Positions 49,180 to 58,171 of a stretch of DNA of 64,000 nucleotides are shown here, piece by piece; positions within the stretch are counted from its first letter, which is position 1; each line of letters starts with the position of its first letter. The notes below the pieces were generated by a model. That model was not told the origin of the DNA, did no database searches, and was given only the letters and a program-made list of their open reading frames with translations. The position numbers and the translations under genes are program-made. The DNA comes from Streptomyces olivaceus (lineage in GTDB: Bacteria > Actinomycetota > Actinomycetes > Streptomycetales > Streptomycetaceae): positions 27,195-91,194 of the forward strand of contig NZ_JOFH01000029.1 in assembly GCF_000721235.1 (NCBI RefSeq), read 5' to 3'.

Positions 49180-49938
49180 TTACCGGATCTCGAGGATCTT
49201 CTCCCGCATCGCGTACACCACGGCCTCCATCCTGGAGTGCAGTTGGAGTTTCTCCAGGATGTTGCGGACGTGGTTCTTCACGGTGTTCTCGGAAATGAAC
49301 AGTTCCTTGGCGATGTCCCGGTTGTTCATTCCGGTGGCGACGAGTTTGAGTACTTCCAGCTCGCGGTCGGTGAGCCGCGGCGCGGGCACCAGCCGGCGTT
49401 CGTCGGTCCGCTGGATCATCGACTTGAACTCGGTGAGGAGTTTCGACGCCATGGACGGACTGATCTGGGACTGCCCGTCGGCCACTGCGCGAATGGCGGT
49501 GGCCACCTCGTCCGTCGAGATCTCCTTGAGGAGGTATCCGGTCGCCCCCGCCTTGATCGCGTCGTAGAGGTCGGCCTCTTCGTCGCTTATCGTGAGCATG
49601 ATGATCTTGGCACTGGGTGCCACCTCCTTGATGGAGGTGCACGCTTCGATCCCGCCGCGCTTGGGCATGCGCACATCCATCAGGACGATGTCCGGCAGCA
49701 GGTCTGCGGCCTTCTCCACGGCCTCGGCGCCGTCCCCGGCCTCGCCGATGACCTGGATGTCCTCCTCGGCCGCGAGCACGATCTCCAGACCGCGGCGGAA
49801 GAGGGCGTGGTCGTCCACGACCAGGACCCTGATCGGCTCCTCGCGCGGGACGCCCGTGTCCGGGCCCATGCCGGCGGCCCCGTCGTCGATCCCGTGGTCG
49901 ACGCCCGCGACCCGCATCGGTCCGAAACTGTCCGCCAT
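49180..49938 (-). CDS. Orphan NarL/LuxR-type response regulator
   Basis: A 252-residue two-component regulator. Receiver domain about 35-155 (VLVVDDHALFRRGL, VLMDVRMPKRGG with the phospho-Asp, KAGATGYLLK); C-terminal LuxR helix-turn-helix (LTDRELEVLKLVATGMNNRDIAKELFISENTVKNHVRNIL). Residues 1-34 are an extra acidic/Gly extension. ATG 49938 with AGGGGAGGAACG upstream. No sensor kinase is adjacent, so the partner must be elsewhere. Confidence 0.95.
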   Translation of the reverse strand: MADSFGPMRVAGVDHGIDDGAAGMGPDTGVPREEPIRVLVVDDHALFRRGLEIVLAAEEDIQVIGEAGDGAEAVEKAADLLPDIVLMDVRMPKRGGIEACTSIKEVAPSAKIIMLTISDEEADLYDAIKAGATGYLLKEISTDEVATAIRAVADGQSQISPSMASKLLTEFKSMIQRTDERRLVPAPRLTDRELEVLKLVATGMNNRDIAKELFISENTVKNHVRNILEKLQLHSRMEAVVYAMREKILEIR

Positions 49939-50163
49939 CGTTCCTCCCCTGAAGGCTGCGGCCCTTGGTCCTGAGCCATCGCCAACCCAGAGCAACGACC
50001 CACCGGTTGGGCCGTTGTCGCCATGATTCCATGCCCGGCCGACAGTGGGGTGCCCGAACGGGCGGCGATGGGGGTCGCACACCCTCGCGCACCGTCGCAC
50101 ACCGATGCCCCTGGGGGCGCACACACGCTCCAGGGGCACCGGTTCGCTGTCACCGACGGTGCG

Positions 50164-50856
50164 TCAGCCGCCGAGCGCATCGCCCGCGTCGGGGGCGTGC
50201 GCCTGGGTGACCATCGTGTCCGTGGTGAGGTGGATCACGCCGTAGTCGTAGGCGTGCCGCCGGTAGACGACGCTGGGCTCCTTCGTCTCGGCGTCGACGA
50301 ACAGATAGAAGTCGTGCCCGACCAGCTCCATCTCGTAGAGCGCCTGGTCGAGGGACATCGGTGCGGCCACGTGGGTCTTCTCCCGGACGACGAGCGGGCC
50401 GTCGCCCTGGACCTCCAGCGAGCCGATCTTCTTGGTGGGTACGCCGTCCCGCTTCTCCTGCGGGACGACTTCGCCGTTCCCGTTGAGCGTCGCCGCGTCC
50501 GGTACGTGGTCGGCGACCTCCGCCGCCGAGATCCGGCGTGCGCCCCGGCGCGAGAAGCGCTTGTCGTGCTGCTTGCGCAGCCGTGCGCCGAGCTTCTCCG
50601 CCGCCAGGTCGAGCGCCGCGTAGGGGTCGCTCGCCGCCGCCTCCGCCCGAATCACCGGACCGCGGGAGCGGAGCGTGATCTCCACTCGGTCACAGCGGTC
50701 GGCCTGCCGGGGGTTCGGCTCCTTGGACACCTCGACGTCGAGGCTGATCACCTTGCCATCGAGCTTCTGGATCTTCTCCAGCTTCAGCTTCTCGGCCACG
50801 TGCTTCCGGAACCGCTCGGGCACCTCGGTCTTGCGGCCCTTGACGACGATGTCCAC
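50164..50856 (-). CDS. hpf: Long-form ribosome hibernation promoting factor
   Basis: A 230-residue long HPF. The N-terminal domain (about 1-110, VDIVVKGRKTEVPERFRKHVAEKLKLEKI) binds the 30S decoding region; the C-terminal domain (about 165-220, MSLDQALYEMELVGHDFYLFVDAETKEPSVVYRRHAYDYGVI) dimerises two ribosomes into 100S particles. GTG start with CGGAG upstream. 287 bp separate it from the comF-like gene, so it probably has its own promoter. Confidence 0.95.
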   Translation of the reverse strand: MDIVVKGRKTEVPERFRKHVAEKLKLEKIQKLDGKVISLDVEVSKEPNPRQADRCDRVEITLRSRGPVIRAEAAASDPYAALDLAAEKLGARLRKQHDKRFSRRGARRISAAEVADHVPDAATLNGNGEVVPQEKRDGVPTKKIGSLEVQGDGPLVVREKTHVAAPMSLDQALYEMELVGHDFYLFVDAETKEPSVVYRRHAYDYGVIHLTTDTMVTQAHAPDAGDALGG

Positions 50857-51143
50857 GCAGAACTCCGTTCCCGGATCGCTCCGCTTCGACGGCGGAGCAT
50901 CTCCCTTTTGCACCAGGTTCCGGATCACCCGGAACCTCGGACTCGGTGACGTCCACCTCCTCCCCGGCGGGCGGGTTCTCCACTCCACCGGCGCGGGTGA
51001 TGACGGTGAAAACCCGCAGCGCGGCATTCGGATTCGAGAGGTGTGGCCTGCGGCTTTGCCTCACAACCGAACATATCTCGCCCGGACGGATGTCGTCACC
51101 CTCTACCGCGGTGTACCTCCGTTCCAGTGAATTGACCCTCTCA

Positions 51144-52151
51144 TTACCTGCAACGATGCAAGCTCTCAGTCAGTTCCGGTTTATTTTCGAAAGAATCCGG
51201 TGAGGCGGCGACCACTGCCGCACAGATCGCTTCACCTATCACCGCGCCGCCTCCGTTCGGGCCCGCCATTTCGGGTCCCGGCTTCCGTTCCTCTCTGCCT
51301 TCCCCCACCGCCGACGGATACACAGCCGATCTCGCCGTCCAGTACGTGCCGGGTCCCGCCCCCGACTCAGCCGGTCCGGCCCGGTCCGGCGGTCCGCCCC
51401 GGTCCGTGGCGGTTCCCGCACCGCCCGCCGTCGCCGCACGTACCGCACGTGCCGCCTCGGTCAGCGACGCCCCCGTCGTCATCAGGTCGTCGACCAGGAC
51501 GACCGTCCCACCACCGCACAGCAGCCGGGCACCGCCCGGGACCACCGCCAGCGCCCCGGTGAGGTTGTCCAGCCGCTGCCGGGCGTCGAGCCCCGACTGG
51601 TCGGCCACGGCGTGCCGTTGCCGCAGCACGGCCGACACCCGGGCGGACACTCCGGTCCGCCGCAGCTCCCCCGCCGCGGCGAGAGCGATGCGCCGCGCCG
51701 GGTCGTGCCCGCGCGTCCGCACCGCCCGCCGCGCCGACGGCACCGGCACGAGCAGCGCCGGCACCGACACCGGCCCACGGCCCGGACCCGGGCCCGGTCC
51801 CGAGAAACCGTCCCCGTCGCCGGTGCCCGACTCCCGCAGGCCCGCCCGTACCGCTCCCGCCAGGGCCGCGCCGAGCGGCGCCGTCAGGGCCAGCATGCCC
51901 CGCTCCTTGTGGGCCAGCAGCGCGGCCCGTACCTCGTCCGCGTACGGCGCCGCCGCGTGCACCACCGGCAGCCCCGGTGGCTCCGGCACCGGCCGCACCC
52001 GACGCGGCGCGGCCCCGCCCAGCGCCGTACGGCACCGGGAACACAGCACCGCGCGGCCGTCCCCGCACCCGCCGCACTCGGCCGGCAGCACCAGGTCCGT
52101 GAGGTCCCGCCATCCCCTGCGCAATCCCCGCAATTCCAGCAATCCCCGCAT
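51144..52151 (-). CDS. ComF-family phosphoribosyltransferase-like protein
   Basis: A 335-residue protein of the ComF/amidophosphoribosyltransferase-like family. Cys residues of a zinc-ribbon-like finger (CGGCGDGRAVLCSRC) near the N-terminus, DARQRLDNL and the PRPP-loop VVLVDDLMTTGASL in the core. Unusual is a long Gly/Arg/Glu-rich C-terminal tail of about 70 residues. Role in Streptomyces not established. ATG 52151 used; GTG codons at 52157 and 52160 also fit. Downstream of lpqB on the same strand. Confidence 0.85.
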   Translation of the reverse strand: MRGLLELRGLRRGWRDLTDLVLPAECGGCGDGRAVLCSRCRTALGGAAPRRVRPVPEPPGLPVVHAAAPYADEVRAALLAHKERGMLALTAPLGAALAGAVRAGLRESGTGDGDGFSGPGPGPGRGPVSVPALLVPVPSARRAVRTRGHDPARRIALAAAGELRRTGVSARVSAVLRQRHAVADQSGLDARQRLDNLTGALAVVPGGARLLCGGGTVVLVDDLMTTGASLTEAARAVRAATAGGAGTATDRGGPPDRAGPAESGAGPGTYWTARSAVYPSAVGEGREERKPGPEMAGPNGGGAVIGEAICAAVVAASPDSFENKPELTESLHRCR

Positions 52152-52241
52152 GGCCACCACTGTGCCAAGGTCCGCGGAACCCTGCCGGGCCTGTGGAAAA
52201 CCCTCACCGGCCGCCTGTGGAAAACCCGGGCGGCGAGCGCC

Positions 52242-54089
52242 TCAGCCCGGGTAGACCGGCGCCGTCCCCTCCGTCACCTTCTGCCACTGCAGTCCGGACG
52301 GCAGCCGCACGATCAGGTCCTCCGAGTACGCCACGAGCGGCAGCCGCTCGTCCTCGGTCGCGGCGATCTCCGCGACCCCCGTCAGGGCCGCCGGCACCGA
52401 GGCCTCCGGCGTCGAGCCGTCTACCTGCACGTACCCGATCTGCTGAACGCCGCCGCGTTCACGTCCGACCACCACGAGCCGGCTGTCCCCGGCCCACGAC
52501 ATGGCCGTGACCTCCTCCAGCTCGGGCGTCGCGGAACGCAGTTCGAGAACGGTGGCAGCCGCCTCCTCCCCGGGCCTGCCGTCCCGCTCGATGCGTCCGA
52601 TGAGCAGCGACCGCTTGCCGCCCTTCTCCACGATCAGCGCGATCCGCACTCCGTCGGCCGCCGCCCGCACGGCCTGCACCCGGCCGTCCAGTCCCGGTGT
52701 CCGGACCTCCACCGGCTCGCCCGCGCCCGCCTTCAGCAGCAGCAGCCGCGGATCGGCGGGGTCCCGGTCGGCGATCCAGAGATCGCCCTGCGCGTCCCAG
52801 CTGGGCGGCGTCAGCCGGTCGTCCTCCGCCTCGCCCTCGCTGACCAGGACGGGCTCGCCGAGCGAACCGCCCGGCACCAGCGAAGCCACGTACAGCGACT
52901 TGTTGTCGAGGCCGATACCGGCGGCGCTGTGCTCGTCCCGCGCCACCGCGACCGCCCGCAGCGCCTTCTCGCCCTCGCCCAGCGGGCCCGGGACGGGTTC
53001 CGGACGGGTTCCGTTGCTGCCCGCCGCGATCCGCACCACGCTGTCGTCCTGGCCGACGAAGTACAGGTAGTCGGGCCGCTGCGCCGAACCGCGCGTGGCG
53101 ACCGTCTCGGCCCGGTCCTCGGTGAGCGAGCACAACTTCTCGCCGCCCGAGCGGAGTTCGACGTCCTCCACCGCCGGAGTGAGGGCCTGCAGCGTGAAGA
53201 GGAGCTGTGCGGCCATCTCGTCGCACTTCTCCTGACCGACCCCCGCCGCCTTGTCGTTCAACGGCACCGTGAGCCTGCTGCGGTCGTCGGGCGCCAGCGA
53301 ACCGGCGTTCTCCGCCAGCGCCGTACCGGTCGGGAAGCTGGACCTGACCACGGGACCGAGCAGGCTCGTGGGCCCGCTGATCAGGGAACGGACCACCTGC
53401 GTCATGGGATCGACGCGCCGGCGCACGTACACGGGATCGGCGACGGCCGCCGGCTGCGGGCTCGTCCCCTCGTCGGCGTCCGCCCGCACCACGGAGTTCG
53501 AGGCGAAGTAGTACCGGTTGACCGACATGTAGTTGCGCTGGAAGTCCGACTTGCCCATGACGACGCCCGGCGGCAGCGCGTCGATGCGCCACTGCCTGGT
53601 CTTGCCGTCCCGGGTGAGGTGCACCGGCTTGCGGTACGAGCCCTCGGCCGGCGAGTACGACTGCTGCCCGTCCACGGTGGCGACCTTCGTGCCGGTCAGG
53701 GTCACCGAGTAGTCGTTGGCGTCCTCGCGGCTGCCCGAGTGGTCGGACTCGGTTCCCGGCCCGCCCTCCAGCACCGTCGCCGACTCGTCCGGCTGCCAGT
53801 TCTTCGCGGCGTCACCGGTCAGATACCTGCGCGCCGTCTCGTAATGCGGATCGTCGCTGGTCAGCGCCTCCAGGAAGCCCTGCACGATGTCGGAGGGCGG
53901 GGCGTCGTCCTGCGGCGGCATCGCGAACACACGGACCTGAGGGTCCTGCCGGGGCGTGGACTCCACCCCCCGCAGGTCTCCGTCGTCGGGCATGGACGCG
54001 CAGCCCGCCACCAGTACGACGCCGCAGAGGGCGTACGCCAGCACGCGTGCCGGCCTGCGCCGACCGCCTCCCTCGCGGTCAGCGTCCAC
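52242..54089 (-). CDS. lpqB: Lipoprotein LpqB
   Basis: Surface lipoprotein of the MtrAB system, 615 residues. Signal peptide VLAYALCGVVLVAGC with lipobox Cys, then a GerMN domain (around YMSVNRYYFASNS and RRVDPMTQVVRSLISGPT) and a C-terminal beta-propeller-like region. In actinobacteria LpqB modulates the sensor MtrB. GTG start with GGGGAGG upstream, overlapping the mtrB end by 11 bp, so translationally coupled. Confidence 0.95.
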   Translation of the reverse strand: MDADREGGGRRRPARVLAYALCGVVLVAGCASMPDDGDLRGVESTPRQDPQVRVFAMPPQDDAPPSDIVQGFLEALTSDDPHYETARRYLTGDAAKNWQPDESATVLEGGPGTESDHSGSREDANDYSVTLTGTKVATVDGQQSYSPAEGSYRKPVHLTRDGKTRQWRIDALPPGVVMGKSDFQRNYMSVNRYYFASNSVVRADADEGTSPQPAAVADPVYVRRRVDPMTQVVRSLISGPTSLLGPVVRSSFPTGTALAENAGSLAPDDRSRLTVPLNDKAAGVGQEKCDEMAAQLLFTLQALTPAVEDVELRSGGEKLCSLTEDRAETVATRGSAQRPDYLYFVGQDDSVVRIAAGSNGTRPEPVPGPLGEGEKALRAVAVARDEHSAAGIGLDNKSLYVASLVPGGSLGEPVLVSEGEAEDDRLTPPSWDAQGDLWIADRDPADPRLLLLKAGAGEPVEVRTPGLDGRVQAVRAAADGVRIALIVEKGGKRSLLIGRIERDGRPGEEAAATVLELRSATPELEEVTAMSWAGDSRLVVVGRERGGVQQIGYVQVDGSTPEASVPAALTGVAEIAATEDERLPLVAYSEDLIVRLPSGLQWQKVTEGTAPVYPG

Positions 54090-56190
54090 GAGATGCCTCC
54101 CCTTGCCTGCTCGTTTCCTGCGCCCCGGCGTCCGGACGGCTCGCCGCCTCCGGCGCGGGCCCGCCGTCCTGTCCCCGGGCTCCCGACACGTTCTTCGGCA
54201 CCACGCGCGCGCCGTTGCCGGGGAGCGCCGTCGGATCGGCCGCGGGGGTCGCCGGGGCGGGCCTAGGAGGTATCGGTCCCCGCGCGGAGGGCGACTGCCC
54301 GGCCGACACCTGTGCCGGGGCACCGGCCGCCCGGTCCGCGCCGTTCACCGCACCCGCCTCGCCGAGGCCGGCGTCGTGGAGTTCCTGGTTGCGCCGCGAG
54401 TCCGTCGGCTCCAGCGGTATCGGCGAGCCCCTGAGCGGCTCGTCCGCGGTCCTGGGCAGCGTCAGCCGGAACTGCGAGCCGCCGCCCGGCTCGCCCCAGG
54501 CCTGCAGCCAGCCGCCGTGCAGCCGCGCGTCCTCCAGGGCGATCGAGAGGCCCAGTCCGGTGCCGCCGGTGGTACGCGCCCGTGCCGGGTCGGCCCGCCA
54601 GAAGCGGCTGAAGACCCGGGTGGCCTCGCCGGGCTTGAGTCCCACGCCGTAGTCGCGCACCGCCACGGCGACCGCGCCGCCGGCCACGGCGAGCTTGACG
54701 ACCACGTCCCTGCCCTCGCCGTGCTCCACCGCGTTGACGACGAGGTTGCGCAGCACACGCTCCACTCGCCGCGCGTCCGCCTCGGCGACCACGGGCTGCT
54801 GGTCGCCCAGGACGCGTATCTGCGTGCCCTTGCGCTCGGCGAGCGGTTCGGCGCCGCTGACGACCCGCCGTACGACCTCCCTGAGGTCTATCGGCTCCGC
54901 CTCCAGGGCCGCGGCGCCCGCGTCGAAGCGGCTGATCTCCAGCAGGTCCGCGAGCAGCGTCTCGAACCGGTCGAGCTGGTCGGCGAGGAGTTCCGCCGAC
55001 CGCGCGGTGACCGGGTCGAAGTCCACGCGCGCGTCGTGGATGACGTCGGCGGCCATCCGCACGGTCGTCAGCGGCGTCCGCAGCTCGTGCGACACGTCGG
55101 AGACGAACCTGCGCTGCATCCGCGACAGGTCCTCGAGCTGGCTGATCTTGAGCTGGAGGTTCTGCGCCATCTTGTTGAAGGCCTCGCCGAGCCTGGCGAT
55201 GTCGTCCTCGCCGGTGACCTTCATCCGTTCCTGCAGGCGCCCGGCGGACAGCCGCTCGGCGATGCTCGCCGCCATCCGTACGGGCGTGACGACCTGGCGC
55301 ACCACGAGCCACGCGATGGCCCCGACCAGCACGACGACGAAGAGCCCCGCCGTCGCCAGTGTGCCCCTGACCAGGCTGAGGGACTTCTCCTCCTGAGTGA
55401 GCGGGAAGAGGTAGTACAGCTGGTACGGCTCGCTGTTCGGGTCGTTGACCTGCTTGCCGATGACCAGGCCGGGCTCGGAGTCCTGGCCGGAGCTGTACTT
55501 GATACGGGTGTAGCTCTGGGCCGCCGCCGTACCGCCCTCGACCCTTGCCCGCAGTTCCTCGGGGACGCTGACGGCCCAGTCGACCGAACCGGAGGCGCGC
55601 GGGCCGCGTCCGCTGCCGCTCTCCCCGCCCATGGGGAGCGTGACGACGTCGAAGGCGCCCTGGCCGCCGCTGGAGAGCGACTTCACCAGTTCGCTCATCC
55701 ACTGGATGACGTTCTGCGAGGGGCGCCCGTCGGCGGGGGCGTTGTCCTCGCCGTCGGCGCTCGCCGACTCCTCGGCCCTCTGCTTGGCCGCCGTGAAGCC
55801 ACCGGTGGCCTGGCTCTGGGACGCCTTCACCTTGGCGTCCAGCAGGCCGTTGCGGACCTGTCCGATCACCACGAAGCCGAGCAGCAGCATCACGCCCAGC
55901 GACATCAGCAGGGTGGTGGCGACGACCTTGAGCTGGATGTTGCGCCGCCACAGCCGCATGACGGGCAGCAGCGGACGGCGCACCCAGCGCACGAAGAGGC
56001 GGAGCACCGGACTGCCCTGCACGCCGCCGTGCAGCAGCCCGCCCTCCAGCAGGCGGCCCCAGCGGGAGCCGGGCGGCTTGCGACCGGCAGCCGTGTGACC
56101 GGGGAGCTTGCGGCGGAGGGGCTCGTGGGCGACAGGCCGCCCGGCGCGGGCCCCGGACCCGGGCGCCGAAGCGGCACTGTCCCTGGCCAT
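54079..56190 (-). CDS. mtrB: Sensor histidine kinase MtrB
   Basis: Membrane histidine kinase, 703 residues. Two membrane helices (VVATTLLMSLGVMLLLGFVVIG and TLATAGLFVVVLVGAIAWLVV) flank an extracytoplasmic domain of about 150 residues; then HAMP, dimerisation helix with the phospho-accepting FVSDVSHELRTPL, N box VLRNLVVNAVEH, and GLGLSIA. Unusual is an about 110-residue Pro/Ala/Gly-rich C-terminal tail. Starts 2 bp after mtrA, same operon. Confidence 0.96.
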   Translation of the reverse strand: MARDSAASAPGSGARAGRPVAHEPLRRKLPGHTAAGRKPPGSRWGRLLEGGLLHGGVQGSPVLRLFVRWVRRPLLPVMRLWRRNIQLKVVATTLLMSLGVMLLLGFVVIGQVRNGLLDAKVKASQSQATGGFTAAKQRAEESASADGEDNAPADGRPSQNVIQWMSELVKSLSSGGQGAFDVVTLPMGGESGSGRGPRASGSVDWAVSVPEELRARVEGGTAAAQSYTRIKYSSGQDSEPGLVIGKQVNDPNSEPYQLYYLFPLTQEEKSLSLVRGTLATAGLFVVVLVGAIAWLVVRQVVTPVRMAASIAERLSAGRLQERMKVTGEDDIARLGEAFNKMAQNLQLKISQLEDLSRMQRRFVSDVSHELRTPLTTVRMAADVIHDARVDFDPVTARSAELLADQLDRFETLLADLLEISRFDAGAAALEAEPIDLREVVRRVVSGAEPLAERKGTQIRVLGDQQPVVAEADARRVERVLRNLVVNAVEHGEGRDVVVKLAVAGGAVAVAVRDYGVGLKPGEATRVFSRFWRADPARARTTGGTGLGLSIALEDARLHGGWLQAWGEPGGGSQFRLTLPRTADEPLRGSPIPLEPTDSRRNQELHDAGLGEAGAVNGADRAAGAPAQVSAGQSPSARGPIPPRPAPATPAADPTALPGNGARVVPKNVSGARGQDGGPAPEAASRPDAGAQETSRQGEASRGR

Positions 56191-56191
56191 G

Positions 56192-56881
56192 TCAGCTCGG
56201 TCCGGCCTTGTAGCCGACTCCGCGGACGGTCACCACGATCTCCGGCTTCTCCGGGTCCTTCTCGACCTTGGAGCGCAGCCGCTGCACATGCACGTTGACC
56301 AGGCGGGTGTCGGCGGCGTGCCGGTAGCCCCAAACCTGCTCGAGGAGCACCTCCCGCGTGAACACCTGCCACGGCTTGCGGGCCAGCGCCACCAGCAGGT
56401 CGAACTCCAGCGGCGTCAGCGCGATCGACTGTCCGTCCCGCTTCACGGAGTGACCGGCCACGTCGATGACCAGGTCGCCTATGGCGAGCTGTTCCGGCGC
56501 CGGTTCCTCGGACCTCCTCAGGCGCGCCCGGATGCGGGCCACCAGCTCCTTCGGCTTGAACGGCTTCACGATGTAGTCATCGGCGCCCGACTCCAGGCCG
56601 ACCACGACGTCGACGGTGTCGCTCTTCGCCGTCAGCATCACGATCGGCACACCCGACTCCGCCCTGATCAGGCGGCACACCTCGATGCCGTCCCGACCGG
56701 GCAGCATCAGGTCGAGCAGCACCAGATCGGGCTTGGTCTCCCGGAAGGCGGCCAGCGCCTTGTCGCCGTCGGCTACGAAAGACGGCTCAAAACCCTCACC
56801 ACGCAGCACAATGCCGAGCATCTCGGCCAGTGCGGTGTCGTCGTCGACGACAAGGACTCGTCCCTTCATAAACGACATCAT
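56192..56881 (-). CDS. mtrA: Response regulator MtrA
   Basis: OmpR/PhoB-type regulator, 229 residues: receiver (VLVVDDDTALAEMLG, LVLLDLMLPGRDG with the phospho-Asp, KPFKPKELVARIRARLRR) and winged-helix effector (LTPLEFDLLVALARKP, DTRLVNVHVQRLRSKVEKDPEKPEIVVTVRGVGYKAG). Essential or developmental master regulator in actinobacteria. ATG 56881 gives the MMSFMKG start, but a downstream ATG is possible. Starts 4 bp after the mtnA stop on the same strand. Confidence 0.97.
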   Translation of the reverse strand: MMSFMKGRVLVVDDDTALAEMLGIVLRGEGFEPSFVADGDKALAAFRETKPDLVLLDLMLPGRDGIEVCRLIRAESGVPIVMLTAKSDTVDVVVGLESGADDYIVKPFKPKELVARIRARLRRSEEPAPEQLAIGDLVIDVAGHSVKRDGQSIALTPLEFDLLVALARKPWQVFTREVLLEQVWGYRHAADTRLVNVHVQRLRSKVEKDPEKPEIVVTVRGVGYKAGPS

Positions 56882-56885
56882 CCCA

Positions 56886-58031
56886 TTAGCTAATCGTTAC
56901 CTGGCGTGACCTGGCACACAGCTCCGCGAGGGCCTCGCCGGTCACGGGCGAAACCGCGCCCTCCTCGGTGACGATCGCCGTCACCAGCTCGGGCGGCGTC
57001 ACGTCGAACGCCGGGTTGTACGCCTGGGTCCCCAGGGGTGCCACCGGAATCCCGCCTCCCGCTCCCGCCACCGGCACCTGCGGCGCCGTGACCTCGGTCA
57101 CTTCATATCCGGGGCGCTGTTCCACCTCGATGGACGCCCCGTCCGGCGTGTCCGGGTCCACCGTCGTGACCGGAGCCACGACGATGAACGGCACATGGTG
57201 GTAGCGCGCGAGCACCGCGAGCGGATAGCTCCCCACCTTGTTCGCCACCGAACCGTCGGCCGCGATGCGGTCCGCGCCGACGAGTACCGCGTCCACCTCA
57301 CCCGCCGCGAAGAGCGAACCCGCCGCGTTGTCGGTGAGCAAGGTGTACGCCATGTCGCTGCGGGCCGCCTCGTATGCCGTCAGGCGAGCACCTTGCAGCA
57401 AGGGACGCGTTTCGTCCACCCACAGGCGGCGCAGCCGACCCGCCCGGTGGGCCGCGAGCGCCACCGCGAAGGCGGTCCCCTCGCCGCCCGACACCAGCGA
57501 ACCGGTGTTGCAGTGGGTCAGGACACGGTGCCCGCCGGCGGGCAGCAACTCGTCCAGCAGCCTCATTCCGTGCCCGGCCATCCGTGCGCTGGCCTCGGCG
57601 TCCTCCTGGTGCAGCGCACGGGCCGCGGCCAGCGCCGCGTCGGCCGCCCGGCGGGTGTCACCGGTCCTGGCCAGCGCCTCCTGGTGGGCGGCTCGTGCCC
57701 GGCGCACTCCCACGGCGAGATTCACCGCGGTGGGACGGGCTCCCTCCAGCGCTGCCGCCGCCTCGGCCACCTCGAAGCCCCGCACGGCGGCGAGCGCGAC
57801 GCCGTAGGCGCCCGCGATGCCCAGCAGCGGCGCCCCGCGCACGGCGAGCGAACGGATGGCCTCCACGAGGGCGGCCGCGTCCGTGCAGACCAGTTCGACC
57901 TCCTCGGCCGGGAGCCTGGTCTGGTCCAGCAGCACCACCACCGGCCCCTCGGGAGGCTCCTCCCAGCGGAGCACCGCCGGTATCCCGGTCGGCAGCCTGT
58001 CCTCGCCGCTTCGCGCGTCTCGATCAGCCAT
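56886..58031 (-). CDS. mtnA: Methylthioribose-1-phosphate isomerase MtnA
   Basis: Methionine-salvage aldose-ketose isomerase of the eIF2B-alpha-like fold, 381 residues. Family motifs: LAVRGAPLLGIAGAYGVALA, LTHCNTGSLVSGGEGTAF with the catalytic Cys, LLTDNAAGSLF, ADRIAADGSVANKVGSYPLAVLA and PAFDVTPPELVTAIVTE. ATG start. Its stop (56886-56888) lies in the 10-bp palindrome ATTAGCTAAT 4 bp before mtrA, linking methionine salvage with the MtrAB operon. Confidence 0.96.
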   Translation of the reverse strand: MADRDARSGEDRLPTGIPAVLRWEEPPEGPVVVLLDQTRLPAEEVELVCTDAAALVEAIRSLAVRGAPLLGIAGAYGVALAAVRGFEVAEAAAALEGARPTAVNLAVGVRRARAAHQEALARTGDTRRAADAALAAARALHQEDAEASARMAGHGMRLLDELLPAGGHRVLTHCNTGSLVSGGEGTAFAVALAAHRAGRLRRLWVDETRPLLQGARLTAYEAARSDMAYTLLTDNAAGSLFAAGEVDAVLVGADRIAADGSVANKVGSYPLAVLARYHHVPFIVVAPVTTVDPDTPDGASIEVEQRPGYEVTEVTAPQVPVAGAGGGIPVAPLGTQAYNPAFDVTPPELVTAIVTEEGAVSPVTGEALAELCARSRQVTIS

Positions 58032-58171
58032 GCGGTCAGTCTGCCCCCTGTCCGGCGGACAATTGAAGGTGCGCAGCCCATACCGTGCCTGGTCCGCTGC
58101 CGACCGCCCCATGACACGATGGCTGCCAACCTGCCGCCGCGCACGCGGACGGGCACCGTGAAGGAGCGACG

